A stretch of DNA of 64,000 bases from an uncultured Nitrosomonadales bacterium (GTDB lineage Bacteria; Pseudomonadota; Gammaproteobacteria; Burkholderiales; Methylophilaceae). Every line of letters begins with the position of its first letter. Position 1 is the stretch's first letter. The stretch is from contig CAJWVO010000003.1 of the NCBI GenBank assembly GCA_913048465.1, positions 55,804 through 119,803 on the forward strand. Direction: 5' to 3'. Shown in pieces: positions 1-9,442 of the stretch. The notes under the pieces were generated by a model. That model was given only the letters and a program-made list of their open reading frames with translations, had not been told where the DNA came from and made no database searches. The position numbers and the translations under genes are program-made.

Positions 1-181
1 GTTTTTTACTAACATCTTTAATTAATTGTAAGAGCTTATTTGTTTCACCTGACATTGCAGACACGACAACGACTACTTGATGACCATCATCAACAAGTCT
101 TTTTACGCGGTCAGCGACCGCATTTATTCTTTCAGGATTGGCAACTGAAGTACCACCGTATTTTTGTACAATCAAGCTCAT
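1..181 (-). CDS. lysC: Aspartate kinase, N-terminal 60 codons (runs off the window)
   Basis: Aspartokinase phosphorylates L-aspartate in the first step of Lys/Thr/Met synthesis. Only the 5' end is present: the protein begins [13 protein letters not shown], which contains the KYGGTSV signature of the amino acid kinase fold, followed by a [10 protein letters not shown] strand-loop that is also typical of the family. The start ATG (179-181) overlaps the alaS stop in an ATGA junction, so the two genes are translationally coupled, last in a recA-recX-alaS-lysC run. The regulatory ACT domains lie outside the window, so the feedback type cannot be judged. Confidence 0.93.
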   Translation of the reverse strand, partial: MSLIVQKYGGTSVANPERINAVADRVKRLVDDGHQVVVVVSAMSGETNKLLQLIKDVSKK

Positions 182-2796
182 GAATTTAATAGTTTTTTAA
201 TCTTAATTAAGGCTTCTGGTAGATCATTGATGTTTTGACCCCCAGCCATTGCCATATCTGGCTTGCCACCACCATTACCACCAACCATATTTGCAAGTTG
301 GCCGGCTATTTTACCAGCATGGAATTGATTTGTGATATCTTTTGTTACGCCGACAGCGATATTAATCTTACCTTGATTGATTGTTGCTAAGATGATGATA
401 CCGGATCCAATATTATTTTTTAGGTCATCTATCAAAGCTCTCAGTTGAGGTATCTCCATATTATCAATACTTGTTGAAAGAACTTTTGTTCCATCAATCA
501 CTTCAATTTGATCTAAAAGATCATTCTTTGAAGCATTGGTAATCTTTTGTTTTAATTGGGCAATGGTTTTTTCTTGAGTTTTAACTTGATCAATCACCAG
601 CTTTATTTTTTCAGCTACATCATCTTTTGTAGTTTTTAATTCTTTAGCAGTTGTATTCAACAGCTGATTTTGTTTATCAATAATTTGAATTAAACTCATC
701 CCTGTGGTCGCTTCAATTCTTCTGACACCTGATGATATTCCGCTTTCATTTAAAATCTTAAAGAGTCCAATATCTCCAGTTGCATTAACGTGAGTGCCTC
801 CACAAAGCTCCTTACTATTCCCAATTGTTAAAACACGTACCTCATCATCATACTTTTCTCCAAAAAGCATCATAGCCCCACTTTTTTTTGCTTTATCTAT
901 AGCCATTACTTCTGCAGAGGTTGGATTATTTTGAAGAATTTCATTGTTTACAATTTGTTCAACTTGTTGAATTTCTGTTTCGCTGAGAGCATTAGAATGT
1001 GAAAAATCAAAACGTGTTCTTAACTCATTCACAAGAGACCCTTTTTGTTCAACATGATCGCCCAATACAGTTTTTAATGCCTTGTGAAGCAAATGGGTGG
1101 CCGAGTGATTTCTTTTGATTGAATCTCTTCTAACATGATCTACCTGGCATAAAACAGGATCTTTTTTCTTTAATCGTCCACGAATCAATTCACCGATATG
1201 AAGAATTACTCCATTGGGCAGTTTCTGGGTGTCATGAACAATAAACTCAGCTTGATCATTAAAAATCTTTCCAGTATCGCCTACTTGACCTCCAGATTCA
1301 GCATAAAATGGAGATTCTTTCACTACTAAATTACATGCGTTATTTGCCGATACTTCAACTGCAGGTTCATTGTTGAAAATAATTGATTCAATTGTAGAGA
1401 ATTCCTCATTATGCGTGTACGCCAAAAACTTTGTTGGATCAGTATCAATGACGGTCGAGTCTTTTGCTTTAAATTGGGAGGCATTTTTGGCTTTATTTTT
1501 TTGTTCAGCCATATCTTGATCAAAACCTGCCTGATCAATAGTAATGTCATGTTCTCGACAAATGTCAGCTGTTAAATCTATTGGAAATCCAAATGTGTCA
1601 TGTAGTTTAAAAGCTACTGAGCCATTTAAAGTTGATTTATTCTTTTTGGTGAGGTTTATTTCTTGCTCGAGGATACTCATACCGTTAGCAATGGTTTCAA
1701 AAAACTTGTCCTCTTCTTGAAGTGTCGTTTTTTCAATTTTCTTTATATTGGTTAAGAGCTCGGGATAGGCTTCTTGCATGTTATTAGCAAGACTATTCAG
1801 TATGGGCATTAAAAAAGATCCTGTTGCACCCAGCTTATAACCATGACGAATTGCACGTCTTAGTATTCTTCTTAAGACATAACCTCTTCCATCATTGGAA
1901 GGTTGCACGCCATCATTAATTAGAAATGCAATGGACCTGATGTGATCGGCAATGACCTTTAAAGATGAATGAGATAAATCCTTGCATTTTAGAGTTTGGG
2001 CGGTGTCTTGAATTAAATTTTGAAACAAATCAATGTCATAATTCGAATGAACAGACTGCAAAACAGCTGATATTCTTTCAAGACCCATTCCAGTATCGAC
2101 GGAAGGTTTTGGTAATGCTTCCATTTCGCCATTCTCATTCCTATTGAATTGCATAAACACTAAGTTCCAAATTTCAATAAAACGATCACCATCTTCATCT
2201 TTACTTCCAGGAGGGCCTCCTGGAATATCTGCACCATGATCATAAAAAATTTCACTGCATGGACCACATGGCCCAGTATCACCCATCATCCAGAAATTAT
2301 CAGAAATGTACTTTTCAGATTTGTCTGAAATCTTAATAATTTTTTCAGCTGGAAGCTTTATTACGTTTTTCCATATGTCATATGCCTCTAAATCTTCATG
2401 GTAAACGGTGACTAATAGTTTTTCCGAAGGTATTTGTAATCTTTCAGTTAGTAATTCCCATGCGTACTGAATCGCCTCCAATTTAAAGTAATCTCCAAAG
2501 CTAAAGTTACCAAGCATTTCGAAAAACGTATGATGTCTTGCTGTATAACCGACATTTTCCAAATCATTATGCTTACCTCCTGCTCGGACACATTTTTGAC
2601 TGGATGTTGCGGTTGTGTATTTTGGTTTTTTATAACCAAGGAAAAAATCTTTGAATTGGTTCATACCAGCATTGGCAAACAGTAAAGTTGGATCATCGCC
2701 AGGAACTAAGCTGCTCGAAGAAACAACAGTATGTCCTTTTTCCTTAAAAAAATTAAGGAATATTTCTCGTATTTGGTTACTGGTTAATGATTTCAT
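178..2796 (-). CDS. alaS: Alanyl-tRNA synthetase
   Basis: Class II synthetase that charges tRNA-Ala and edits mischarged Ser/Gly. At 872 aa it matches the usual bacterial length. The N-terminal catalytic part (about 1-440) includes [11 protein letters not shown] and the motif-2 region [13 protein letters not shown]. The editing domain carries the zinc ligands HSATH (about residue 565) and CGGTH (about 665). A coiled-coil stretch (about 720-790) leads to the C-Ala domain, which ends in a glycine-rich [15 protein letters not shown]. The start overlaps the recX stop as ATGA and the stop overlaps lysC as ATGA, so it sits inside a tightly coupled operon. No anomaly seen. Confidence 0.98.
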   Translation of the reverse strand: MKSLTSNQIREIFLNFFKEKGHTVVSSSSLVPGDDPTLLFANAGMNQFKDFFLGYKKPKYTTATSSQKCVRAGGKHNDLENVGYTARHHTFFEMLGNFSFGDYFKLEAIQYAWELLTERLQIPSEKLLVTVYHEDLEAYDIWKNVIKLPAEKIIKISDKSEKYISDNFWMMGDTGPCGPCSEIFYDHGADIPGGPPGSKDEDGDRFIEIWNLVFMQFNRNENGEMEALPKPSVDTGMGLERISAVLQSVHSNYDIDLFQNLIQDTAQTLKCKDLSHSSLKVIADHIRSIAFLINDGVQPSNDGRGYVLRRILRRAIRHGYKLGATGSFLMPILNSLANNMQEAYPELLTNIKKIEKTTLQEEDKFFETIANGMSILEQEINLTKKNKSTLNGSVAFKLHDTFGFPIDLTADICREHDITIDQAGFDQDMAEQKNKAKNASQFKAKDSTVIDTDPTKFLAYTHNEEFSTIESIIFNNEPAVEVSANNACNLVVKESPFYAESGGQVGDTGKIFNDQAEFIVHDTQKLPNGVILHIGELIRGRLKKKDPVLCQVDHVRRDSIKRNHSATHLLHKALKTVLGDHVEQKGSLVNELRTRFDFSHSNALSETEIQQVEQIVNNEILQNNPTSAEVMAIDKAKKSGAMMLFGEKYDDEVRVLTIGNSKELCGGTHVNATGDIGLFKILNESGISSGVRRIEATTGMSLIQIIDKQNQLLNTTAKELKTTKDDVAEKIKLVIDQVKTQEKTIAQLKQKITNASKNDLLDQIEVIDGTKVLSTSIDNMEIPQLRALIDDLKNNIGSGIIILATINQGKINIAVGVTKDITNQFHAGKIAGQLANMVGGNGGGKPDMAMAGGQNINDLPEALIKIKKLLNS

Positions 2797-3248
2797 TTAA
2801 TAATTTTTTTTATAGTATCGAAACTAAAACCTCTATTTTGCATAAATTTTATTTGTTTATTTTTTTCATTTAAATCTGTTGGTAGAGATGAATATTTTTT
2901 CTCCCAAACTATTTTTGCAGACTCGTATTCCTCGCCTCTTAACACCTCAATAAATTCTTCAATCAAAAAATCATCAATTTCTTTTTGTTTCAACTCATAA
3001 CTAATTTTTTGAAGACCAAACTTTCTTTTTTTCGAGTTAACGTATGATTCACAAAATCGATAATCTGATTGCAGACCTTTTAGTTTGAGTTCTTCGACTA
3101 TTTGATAACAACTATCTAAATTCAAATCTAATTCATCAGCAGCGAAGGGTTTAATTTTATTTACCAATTCGATAAAGCCATATTCTCTTTTAGCAAGATA
3201 GTAAAGAGCTCTGTTTTTTAATCTTTTGAGAGGATCATCAGCTTGCAT
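2793..3248 (-). CDS. recX: RecX regulatory protein
   Basis: RecX binds RecA filaments and inhibits recombinase activity. It is identified by position directly after recA, by size (about 151 aa) and by the helical repeat sequence [20 protein letters not shown] near the N-terminus with [14 protein letters not shown] at the C-terminus. The start is uncertain: in-frame ATGs lie at 3248, 3254, 3263 and 3269, and a TTG at 3287. All fall inside the 3' end of recA. I chose 3248 (11-nt overlap with recA) because the conserved helices begin soon after it. No clear Shine-Dalgarno separates the options. The stop overlaps the alaS ATG (ATGA). Confidence 0.85.
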   Translation of the reverse strand: MQADDPLKRLKNRALYYLAKREYGFIELVNKIKPFAADELDLNLDSCYQIVEELKLKGLQSDYRFCESYVNSKKRKFGLQKISYELKQKEIDDFLIEEFIEVLRGEEYESAKIVWEKKYSSLPTDLNEKNKQIKFMQNRGFSFDTIKKIIK

Positions 3249-4290
3249 CTTCATCAACTGCATCTTCATCAGTTTGATTCTCGACAATCATTTTTGAGTT
3301 TGCAAGATTAGCGTTCGCTCTGATTTGGTCTTCAAGGTTCTTAGAGATTTCAGGATTTTGTTTTAAATACTCTCGAACATTATCTTTACCTTGGCCAATT
3401 TTTTCACCATTATAGCTGTACCAAGCCCCAGCTTTTTCGATCAATTTCAATTGAACACCTTGCTCAATAATTTCTCCTTCTAAAGAAATTCCCTCGCCGT
3501 ACATTACATCGAATTCTGCTTGACGGAAAGGAGGTGCAACTTTATTCTTAACTACTTTTACTCGTGTTTCGGCACCAATGACTTCATCACCTTTTTTGAT
3601 TGCGCCAATTCTACGGATATCAAGCCTTACAGATGAGTAAAACTTTAGTGCATTACCACCTGTAGTAGTTTCAGGATTTCCAAACATAACCCCGATCTTC
3701 ATTCGGATTTGGTTAATAAAAATTACAAGGGTATTGGTTTTCTTAATATTTCCAGTGAGCTTTCTTAAAGCTTGTGACATCAATCTAGCTTGTAAACCCA
3801 TATGAGAATCACCCATATCACCTTCAATTTCAGCCCGTGGGGTCAGGGCTGCAACCGAATCCACCACGACCACATCAACCGAACCACTTCTGACAAGCAT
3901 GTCTGTAATTTCCAGTGCTTGTTCACCAGTATCAGGCTGTGAAATAAGAAGGTCGGTCAAATTAACACCTAGTTTGGCAGCATACTGTGTATCGAGCGCA
4001 TGTTCCGCATCTATAAAGGCTGCTGTTCCGCCTGCTTTTTGAGCAGCTGCAATTACAGATAGTGTTAGGGATGTTTTCCCGGATGATTCAGGCCCATAAA
4101 TTTCAACAACTCTCCCTTTTGGAAGACCTCCGATACCGAGGGCTATATCTAAACCTAAAGAGCCTGTAGAAATTGCCTCAATGGACTCATCTATTTCTGT
4201 GCCATCCATCTTCATTACAGAGCCTTTGCCATATTGTTTTTCAATTTGGGCCATCGCGGCTTCTAGCGCTTTTTGTTTATTTTCATCCAT
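3238..4290 (-). CDS. recA: RecA recombinase
   Basis: RecA forms ATP-dependent filaments on single-stranded DNA, performs strand exchange, and in many bacteria triggers LexA cleavage. The 350-aa protein has the P-loop GPESSGKT at residues 66-73, the Walker B strand [12 protein letters not shown], and the L2-loop region [18 protein letters not shown]. The acidic C-terminal tail, [10 protein letters not shown], is encoded by a tandem duplication of a 12-base unit that also encodes the alternative starts of recX in another frame. The 44-nt gap upstream (4291-4334) holds no LexA-type CTG-N10-CAG palindrome that I can see. Confidence 0.98.
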   Translation of the reverse strand: MDENKQKALEAAMAQIEKQYGKGSVMKMDGTEIDESIEAISTGSLGLDIALGIGGLPKGRVVEIYGPESSGKTSLTLSVIAAAQKAGGTAAFIDAEHALDTQYAAKLGVNLTDLLISQPDTGEQALEITDMLVRSGSVDVVVVDSVAALTPRAEIEGDMGDSHMGLQARLMSQALRKLTGNIKKTNTLVIFINQIRMKIGVMFGNPETTTGGNALKFYSSVRLDIRRIGAIKKGDEVIGAETRVKVVKNKVAPPFRQAEFDVMYGEGISLEGEIIEQGVQLKLIEKAGAWYSYNGEKIGQGKDNVREYLKQNPEISKNLEDQIRANANLANSKMIVENQTDEDAVDEDAS

Positions 4291-4334
4291 TATTTTTATA
4301 CCCTAAGATTTAATTTAATTGACTTGTAATTATT

Positions 4335-4823
4335 TCATATTTGGTCACTAAAAGTAAGTTTATCAAGCTCTTCAATAATAAAACTTACCGTCTGTTCTCT
4401 GATAGAAGACCTTTCTCCTGATAGCTCTAATTTATAGTCTTTTAATACAGTTTCCTTAAAAGCAAAACACACATGAACAGTGCCAACCGGCTTTTCTGCT
4501 GACCCCCCATTAGGTCCAGCAATCCCTGTGATTGAAATAGAAAAAATAGCTCTTGAATTTTTTTGTACTCCAATGGCCATTTCTTGCGCTACCTCTCGAC
4601 TGACAGCACCAAATTCTTCTATTGCTTCTTTATTAACACCCAACATTCTTACCTTAGACTCATTGCTGTATGTTATGAATCCACAATCAAACCATGTAGA
4701 GCTTCCTGATTCATCAGTAATTTTCTTTGCAAATAAACCACCAGTACAGGATTCAGCCACACCGAGAAGAAAATTTTGATCAATAAATTTTTTAGAAATA
4801 TTTTGAAGTTTATTAGATGACAT
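4335..4823 (-). CDS. pncC: Nicotinamide-nucleotide amidase (CinA C-terminal domain protein)
   Basis: Stand-alone CinA C-terminal domain of 162 aa, a family whose members deamidate NMN to nicotinate mononucleotide in the pyridine nucleotide cycle. Family motifs seen are LGVAESCTGGLFAKKIT at the N-terminus, the YSNESKVRMLGV segment, and SITGIAGPNGGSAEKPVGTVH. The N-terminal CinA molybdopterin-binding domain is absent, which is normal for PncC. It lies immediately upstream of recA, and its start overlaps the 3' end of pgpA by 11 nt. The pncC-recA neighbourhood is common in Proteobacteria. Confidence 0.93.
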   Translation of the reverse strand: MSSNKLQNISKKFIDQNFLLGVAESCTGGLFAKKITDESGSSTWFDCGFITYSNESKVRMLGVNKEAIEEFGAVSREVAQEMAIGVQKNSRAIFSISITGIAGPNGGSAEKPVGTVHVCFAFKETVLKDYKLELSGERSSIREQTVSFIIEELDKLTFSDQI

Positions 4824-5283
4824 AAGAAGAGACCATTTGTGTCATTATTAGGGCAAAAATAGCTGCGCCAAAGTCATCTGCAATCACCCCGGTTGCCCCT
4901 GGTAATTCCTCAAGCTTATTTATCGGCCAAGGTTTTAAAATATCAAAAAAACGAAAAAGAATGAAACTGATTAGATAAAGTAAATAATTATTTGGCAGAA
5001 GAATAAGCACAATTAAATAGGCAATAATTTCGTCGATTACTACACATGAGGGATCTTTGATTTTTAAAGACTGAAGTGTTTTCTTTACACTCACATAGCT
5101 AATCAGAAGAAGTATGAAAAATATAAATAACTGGGACTGCAAATTGAGTTTATAAAGAAATAAAAAGTAAATGAAAGTGACTAAGGTCCCAAAGGTTCCT
5201 GTTCCTTTTTTTATCAAACCGGTACCAAAACCTAGTGCAATAAAATGCCAAATATTACTAAATAAAAATTTTAAGTTAACCAA
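4813..5283 (-). CDS. pgpA: Phosphatidylglycerophosphatase A
   Basis: PgpA removes the phosphate from phosphatidylglycerophosphate to make phosphatidylglycerol in the inner membrane. The 156-aa product has the conserved N-terminus GFGTGLIKKGTGTFGTL, several hydrophobic segments, and the acidic motifs VVIDEIIAY and FRFFDILKPWPI with TGVIADDFGAAI near the end, all typical of the family. The start is TTG at 5281-5283, within an 8-nt stop/start overlap with thiL (TTGGTTAA). The thiL-pgpA-pncC order is widespread in Proteobacteria. Confidence 0.95.
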   Translation of the reverse strand: MVNLKFLFSNIWHFIALGFGTGLIKKGTGTFGTLVTFIYFLFLYKLNLQSQLFIFFILLLISYVSVKKTLQSLKIKDPSCVVIDEIIAYLIVLILLPNNYLLYLISFILFRFFDILKPWPINKLEELPGATGVIADDFGAAIFALIMTQMVSSYVI

Positions 5284-6226
5284 AGTGAGTATATCCTTCC
5301 TTACTTAATTTTATTTTTTTACCATGAAGTGAATATTCAATTTTTTTATCCTTAGTTATCTTTCCAATCATGGCACCTTTAAGGCAGTATTTCTTTAGTA
5401 AATTTTGAATTTTGTTATGATATTTATGTGAGGCAGTCATTAAAATTTGGTAATCCTCACCACCGCATATTGCTAGTTCATATTGATTATTTTCCATAAA
5501 CCATTTATGCATAGGAATTTCGTTAATTTCTATTTTGGCTCCAACGGAACTGCTCTTCAGTATATGTTTAAGATCTCCAACCAAACCATCAGATAAATCA
5601 ATAGCTGAATTAATCATTGATTTCGTTTCTTGAATGAATTCTAAGGGGGGTTGTGGTTTGAGGAATTCTTCTTGGGATCTTTTTTTTAAGCAGTTTGAAA
5701 TAGATTTTTTGTACTTAGGCAACAGGGAATGTTGATTAAAATGTAATGCAGCGTAACCAACCTCATTAGTCACCCAAATTTCATCCTCTGGAATTGCCCC
5801 ACTTCTTTTTAAAACATTCTTGGAGGATACATTACCCATAATAGCAATTGAAATTGATGTGGATCCTTTATTCGTATCACCACCAATGATTTCAATATTA
5901 TATTTTTTAGCACAAGCCTTAATTCCTTTGGTGAATTTTCCAATCCAATTTACATCAAGATTTTTTAGGGAAATTGAAAGGAGGGCATAGCGAGGTTGAC
6001 CGCCCATTGAGACTATGTCCGAGACATTTACAGCAAGTGACTTCCACCCCAAATAATATGGATCCGAATCTTCAGTAAAATGATGACCAATATTTAAAGT
6101 ATCCATAGATATGGCCATAAATTCATTTTTATTTATTGGGATGAGGGCGGCATCGTCACCAATACCTAATACCGCATGTTTGCTTGTGAAATTAAAATAT
6201 TTTTTTATTAAATCAAATTCATTCAT
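5276..6226 (-). CDS. thiL: Thiamine-monophosphate kinase
   Basis: ThiL phosphorylates thiamine monophosphate to thiamine diphosphate, the last step of cofactor formation. The 316-aa protein belongs to the AIRS/PurM fold. Motifs are GIGDDAALIP near residue 22, SMDTLNIGHHF, the metal/ATP segment VNVSDIVSMGG, GGDTNKGS around residue 120, and ISAIDLSDGLVGDL-like SAIDLSDGLVGDL in the second half. The ATG overlaps the stop of the upstream mog gene (ATGA). Nothing unusual in sequence or length. Confidence 0.96.
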   Translation of the reverse strand: MNEFDLIKKYFNFTSKHAVLGIGDDAALIPINKNEFMAISMDTLNIGHHFTEDSDPYYLGWKSLAVNVSDIVSMGGQPRYALLSISLKNLDVNWIGKFTKGIKACAKKYNIEIIGGDTNKGSTSISIAIMGNVSSKNVLKRSGAIPEDEIWVTNEVGYAALHFNQHSLLPKYKKSISNCLKKRSQEEFLKPQPPLEFIQETKSMINSAIDLSDGLVGDLKHILKSSSVGAKIEINEIPMHKWFMENNQYELAICGGEDYQILMTASHKYHNKIQNLLKKYCLKGAMIGKITKDKKIEYSLHGKKIKLSKEGYTHFG

Positions 6227-6795
6227 TTTTTTGGCCTAAAAGCCTTAACAATATCGTCATTTGTTTTAATGACTGGGCCTCCAATGAGCTCTATGCAGTA
6301 TGGTACAGCAGCAAATATTCCTGGAACAGTTATTTCATTATTTTTATTTTTTAAACCTTCAAGAGTCTCTTTGATTGCTTTTGGTTGTCCAGGGAGATTG
6401 ATAATAAGAGCCTTATTTCTTATCACAGCAATTTGCCTGGACAGGATAGCAGTTGGCACAAAATTAAGACTAATTTGTCTCATTTGCTCGCCGAATCCTG
6501 GCATAATTTTATCTGCAACAGCATCGGTAGCATCCGGCGTCACGTCTCTTTTACTAGGGCCAGTTCCTCCAGTGGTGAGGATTAAATGACATTGGTCAAT
6601 GTCTGCTAAATCAATTAATGTTGACTTGATGAGCTCAAATTCATCTGGGATTAGTTTTTCTACAAAAATAATTTCATCAATAATCACCTGTTGGCACCAT
6701 TCTTTCAAGTGAGGTAGACCCAGATCCTCATACTCACCTTTTGTTGCGCGATCACTAATTGAAACTAAACCAATCTTAATGAATTTTTTTCCCAT
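6223..6795 (-). CDS. mog: Molybdopterin adenylyltransferase (MogA-like)
   Basis: MogA adenylates molybdopterin before metal insertion. The 190-aa product has the MoCF-biosynthesis fold: IGLVSISDRA at the N-terminus, the signature LILTTGGTGPSKRDVTPDA around residues 90-110, and a substrate loop NLPGQPKAIKETL. The region IFAAVPYCIELIGGP matches the C-terminus of bacterial MogA. No other Moco gene is in the window, so the molybdoenzymes served are unknown. The stop overlaps thiL by 4 nt, and the upstream gap (42 nt) is divergent with the PDZ gene. Confidence 0.93.
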   Translation of the reverse strand: MGKKFIKIGLVSISDRATKGEYEDLGLPHLKEWCQQVIIDEIIFVEKLIPDEFELIKSTLIDLADIDQCHLILTTGGTGPSKRDVTPDATDAVADKIMPGFGEQMRQISLNFVPTAILSRQIAVIRNKALIINLPGQPKAIKETLEGLKNKNNEITVPGIFAAVPYCIELIGGPVIKTNDDIVKAFRPKK

Positions 6796-6837
6796 ATATA
6801 AGTCAGATCTCCTGTGATTAATTTTAAAGAAGACACC

Positions 6838-7572
6838 ATGAAAAAATACATAGTTGCGCTCCTCACATTTTTTATTTTACCAAATCTATATGCCGAGAAT
6901 GTGTTTGAAAAAAATTATCAACAACAAGGAGACAAGAACCTTAAATCACTTAATCCAGATCCTCAAACTGAAATTTACAGAGGTTGGGACAAAGACAAAG
7001 ACAATATAATGATGTTAGAAGAAGGGTATGACTTAATTGGCTTTTCATCTTTTGCTGGAACATATGTGCCTCCTGCAGAAGCGTTAGATTTTGGTAAGCA
7101 AATCAAAGCCGACACTTTGCTTGTTTATGATCGTCAAATCAATGAGGCAACTAGAGCTACGGCAATAAAGAGGGCAAGAGAAAATATTAAAAAGAAAAAA
7201 TTAGATGATGATGGAAAAATTGAAGAAATCATCATTGATCCGAATGATCTTGCTGACTCAGATGCAATGTTTGATTTTTACGTATCCTATTGGGCAAAAT
7301 TACCTAAACCTCTTTTTGGAACCCATCTAATAAGTTTTAAGGAAGATGATGAAAGATATGAAGACGGTGGCTTGTTTGTTGTAGCTGTTATAAAGGATTC
7401 TGCTGCAGCGAATTCAGGAATCGTAAGAAAAGATCGAATAATGACTATCAATGGTATTAGCTTAAAAGAGCCTAATGAGTTTATCAAGGAATTGATAAAG
7501 AATAAGGGAAATGTTGTAGAAATTGCATACATGCGAGATGGCAACTTAAATAATATTAAGGTGCAGATCTAA
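6838..7572 (+). CDS. Exported PDZ-domain protein of unknown role
   Basis: A 244-aa protein starting MKKYIVALLTFFILPNLYA, a good Sec signal peptide cleaved after YAE or nearby, so the ATG at 6838 is preferred over an upstream in-frame GTG at 6814. The C-terminal third (about 175-244) reads as a PDZ domain: GLFVVAVIKDSAAANSGI, then RKDRIMTINGISL. The middle contains GFSSFAGTYVPPAEALDFG and a Lys/Asp-rich segment. No protease catalytic motif is visible, so it is not a DegP-type enzyme. I do not recognise the N-terminal region. Its 3' end overlaps the 3' end of darP by 17 nt on the opposite strand. Confidence 0.88.
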   Translation: MKKYIVALLTFFILPNLYAENVFEKNYQQQGDKNLKSLNPDPQTEIYRGWDKDKDNIMMLEEGYDLIGFSSFAGTYVPPAEALDFGKQIKADTLLVYDRQINEATRATAIKRARENIKKKKLDDDGKIEEIIIDPNDLADSDAMFDFYVSYWAKLPKPLFGTHLISFKEDDERYEDGGLFVVAVIKDSAAANSGIVRKDRIMTINGISLKEPNEFIKELIKNKGNVVEIAYMRDGNLNNIKVQI

Positions 7573-8050
7573 TTTTTTTTATATCTGTAAGAATGATTCG
7601 ATATAAGTTTCTGTAATTTTTACTTTTCTTGTCAGATTGAAATTCTTTGCGAGCAGCATTTATTGTTTGGTTTAAATTGGTTAAATCAGGATGGAATTCA
7701 TTGATGTATTCATTCAATGCTGATTGATCATTAATGAGTTTTTTTCTCCATAACTCTGCCTCATGTTCGAATTTGATTTGTAGTCTTGAGAAGGCTTTTA
7801 ATGTGTCCATTTCTTGAGTGACATTTGATAGATCGAAGTCTCGCAATAGTTTTCCTAAAAACTGTGCTTGCCTTCGCTTAGCACTATTTTTTTTTATCTC
7901 CTTATAAAAAATAATAGCTTCAATTATTTCGTCACTTAAGGATAGCTCTTTTATTTTATGATCTGGAAGATTAGATATTTCAATACCAAATTGTTGTATA
8001 TCATCAGCTTCTTTTTTTAATTGAGTTTTACTTTTTATTGAATCTTCCAT
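7556..8050 (-). CDS. darP: Ribosome-associated protein DarP/YjgA
   Basis: YjgA/DarP family members associate with late 50S ribosomal intermediates and help assembly. The 164-aa highly charged, mostly helical protein shows the family features KSKTQLKKEADDIQQFG near the N-terminus, the conserved SLSDEIIEAI segment, and RRQAQFLGKLLRD around residue 60. It is divergent from pmbA with a 40-nt gap, the usual arrangement for this pair in Proteobacteria, which supports the call. Confidence 0.93.
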   Translation of the reverse strand: MEDSIKSKTQLKKEADDIQQFGIEISNLPDHKIKELSLSDEIIEAIIFYKEIKKNSAKRRQAQFLGKLLRDFDLSNVTQEMDTLKAFSRLQIKFEHEAELWRKKLINDQSALNEYINEFHPDLTNLNQTINAARKEFQSDKKSKNYRNLYRIILTDIKKIRSAP

Positions 8051-8090
8051 ATGATAACGAGCAATATTATTAGTTAGTTTTAGGATTTTT

Positions 8091-9431
8091 ATGCAAAATG
8101 AAATTCTTGGTTACTCCGAAGAAAAACTAAAAAATTTCTGTGAAGACATTATAACGCAGTCCAAGAAACTAGGCGCTGAATCTGCTGAGGTCGATGTAAG
8201 TATCTCATCAGGTAAAAATTTAACTGTGCGCAATGAAGATGTTGAAACTTTTGAAATCAATAATGATAAAAATGTTACGTTAACTTTGTATCAAAATGGA
8301 AGAAAAAGTGTTGTCTCTTCTTCTGATTTTTCAAAAAAAACCATACAACATTTAATTAGTAATTCGCTTAATATGCTCAAGGTCACTGAGCAAGACCTAT
8401 ATTTTGGTATTGTTGAACAAGATTTACATCCCAAAAAAACAAGACCGGTAGATATTTTTTATCCACTAGAATTAAGTTTTGAAGACATGCTAGAAATTGC
8501 CAAAAAAACGGAGTCATCCGCTAAATCATATGATGAGCGAATTACCAACTCAGAAGGCGCCACCATTAACTATAACTCCTCAATATTTATGTATTCCAAT
8601 TCTAATAAATTCTTTGGCGGTTTTCCTGGTTCAAGATACTCGCTTTATTGTTCTGTCATAGGTTCAAAAGACCAAGCAATGCAAAGAAGCTATGATTATT
8701 CCAATGTCAGAGATTTTCGTGACTTAAAAAATCCAACCCAACTCGGCGAAGAGGCGGCAAAAAACACGATTGATCGACTAAATGTTAAAAAAATTAAGAC
8801 GGGAAACTATCCAATTATTTTTCATAATACCATTTCTGATGCGATTATAAATCCCATCTTGTCAGCAATATCAGGAAGAAATTTATACCGACAAAATTCT
8901 TTTTTACTGGACACTATTGGAACAAAAATAGCATCTGATCGATTAACTATTTCAGAAAGGCCACTCTTAATAAAAGGCCATGCATCAACTTATTTTGATG
9001 ATGAAGGGGTGGAGGTTTTTGATAATACCTTAATTGACCAGGGTATATTAAATCGTTATTTGCTATCAAACTATTCTGCAAAAAAATTAAATCTTTCAAC
9101 TACAGGAAACGCTGGGGGAACACACAACTTAATATTTGAGCATCACAATATTTCTCTCGCTCAAATGATTAAAGATATAAGGAAAGGGTTTCTTATTACT
9201 GAATTGCTTGGGCATGGGGTAAATATGGTAAATGGTGATTTTTCCAGAGGAGCGGCTGGGTTTTATATCGAGAATGGTGAAATTCAGCATGCTGTTGAAG
9301 AAATTACCATTGCAGGAAATTTAAAGGATATGGCGATGGATATTATCTGTATCGCAGATGATGTGAATTCTAATAGCTCAAAATATATTGGCTCGGTATT
9401 AATTGAGAAAATGGCTGTAGGAGCCAGTTAG
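8091..9431 (+). CDS. pmbA: Metalloprotease PmbA/TldE
   Basis: PmbA (TldE) forms a heterodimeric peptide-processing protease with TldD; known roles include microcin B17 maturation and CcdA degradation. At 446 aa it has the expected length. Family features are the N-terminal AESAEVDVSISSGKNLTVRNEDVE, the central NTISDAIINPILSAISG, and the C-terminal glycine-rich parts STTGNAGGTHNL and FSRGAAGFYIENGEIQ. PmbA subunits normally lack the HExxxH zinc site that TldD carries, and no such site is visible here, which fits PmbA rather than TldD. TldD is not in the window. Confidence 0.95.
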   Translation: MQNEILGYSEEKLKNFCEDIITQSKKLGAESAEVDVSISSGKNLTVRNEDVETFEINNDKNVTLTLYQNGRKSVVSSSDFSKKTIQHLISNSLNMLKVTEQDLYFGIVEQDLHPKKTRPVDIFYPLELSFEDMLEIAKKTESSAKSYDERITNSEGATINYNSSIFMYSNSNKFFGGFPGSRYSLYCSVIGSKDQAMQRSYDYSNVRDFRDLKNPTQLGEEAAKNTIDRLNVKKIKTGNYPIIFHNTISDAIINPILSAISGRNLYRQNSFLLDTIGTKIASDRLTISERPLLIKGHASTYFDDEGVEVFDNTLIDQGILNRYLLSNYSAKKLNLSTTGNAGGTHNLIFEHHNISLAQMIKDIRKGFLITELLGHGVNMVNGDFSRGAAGFYIENGEIQHAVEEITIAGNLKDMAMDIICIADDVNSNSSKYIGSVLIEKMAVGAS

Positions 9432-9442
9432 AAGGCTGTAGA

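Noticed and set aside
4480..4779. Plus-strand reading frame opposite pncC
   Set aside because: It is a mirror of the conserved pncC coding sequence, has no ribosome-binding site and no recognisable protein family pattern.
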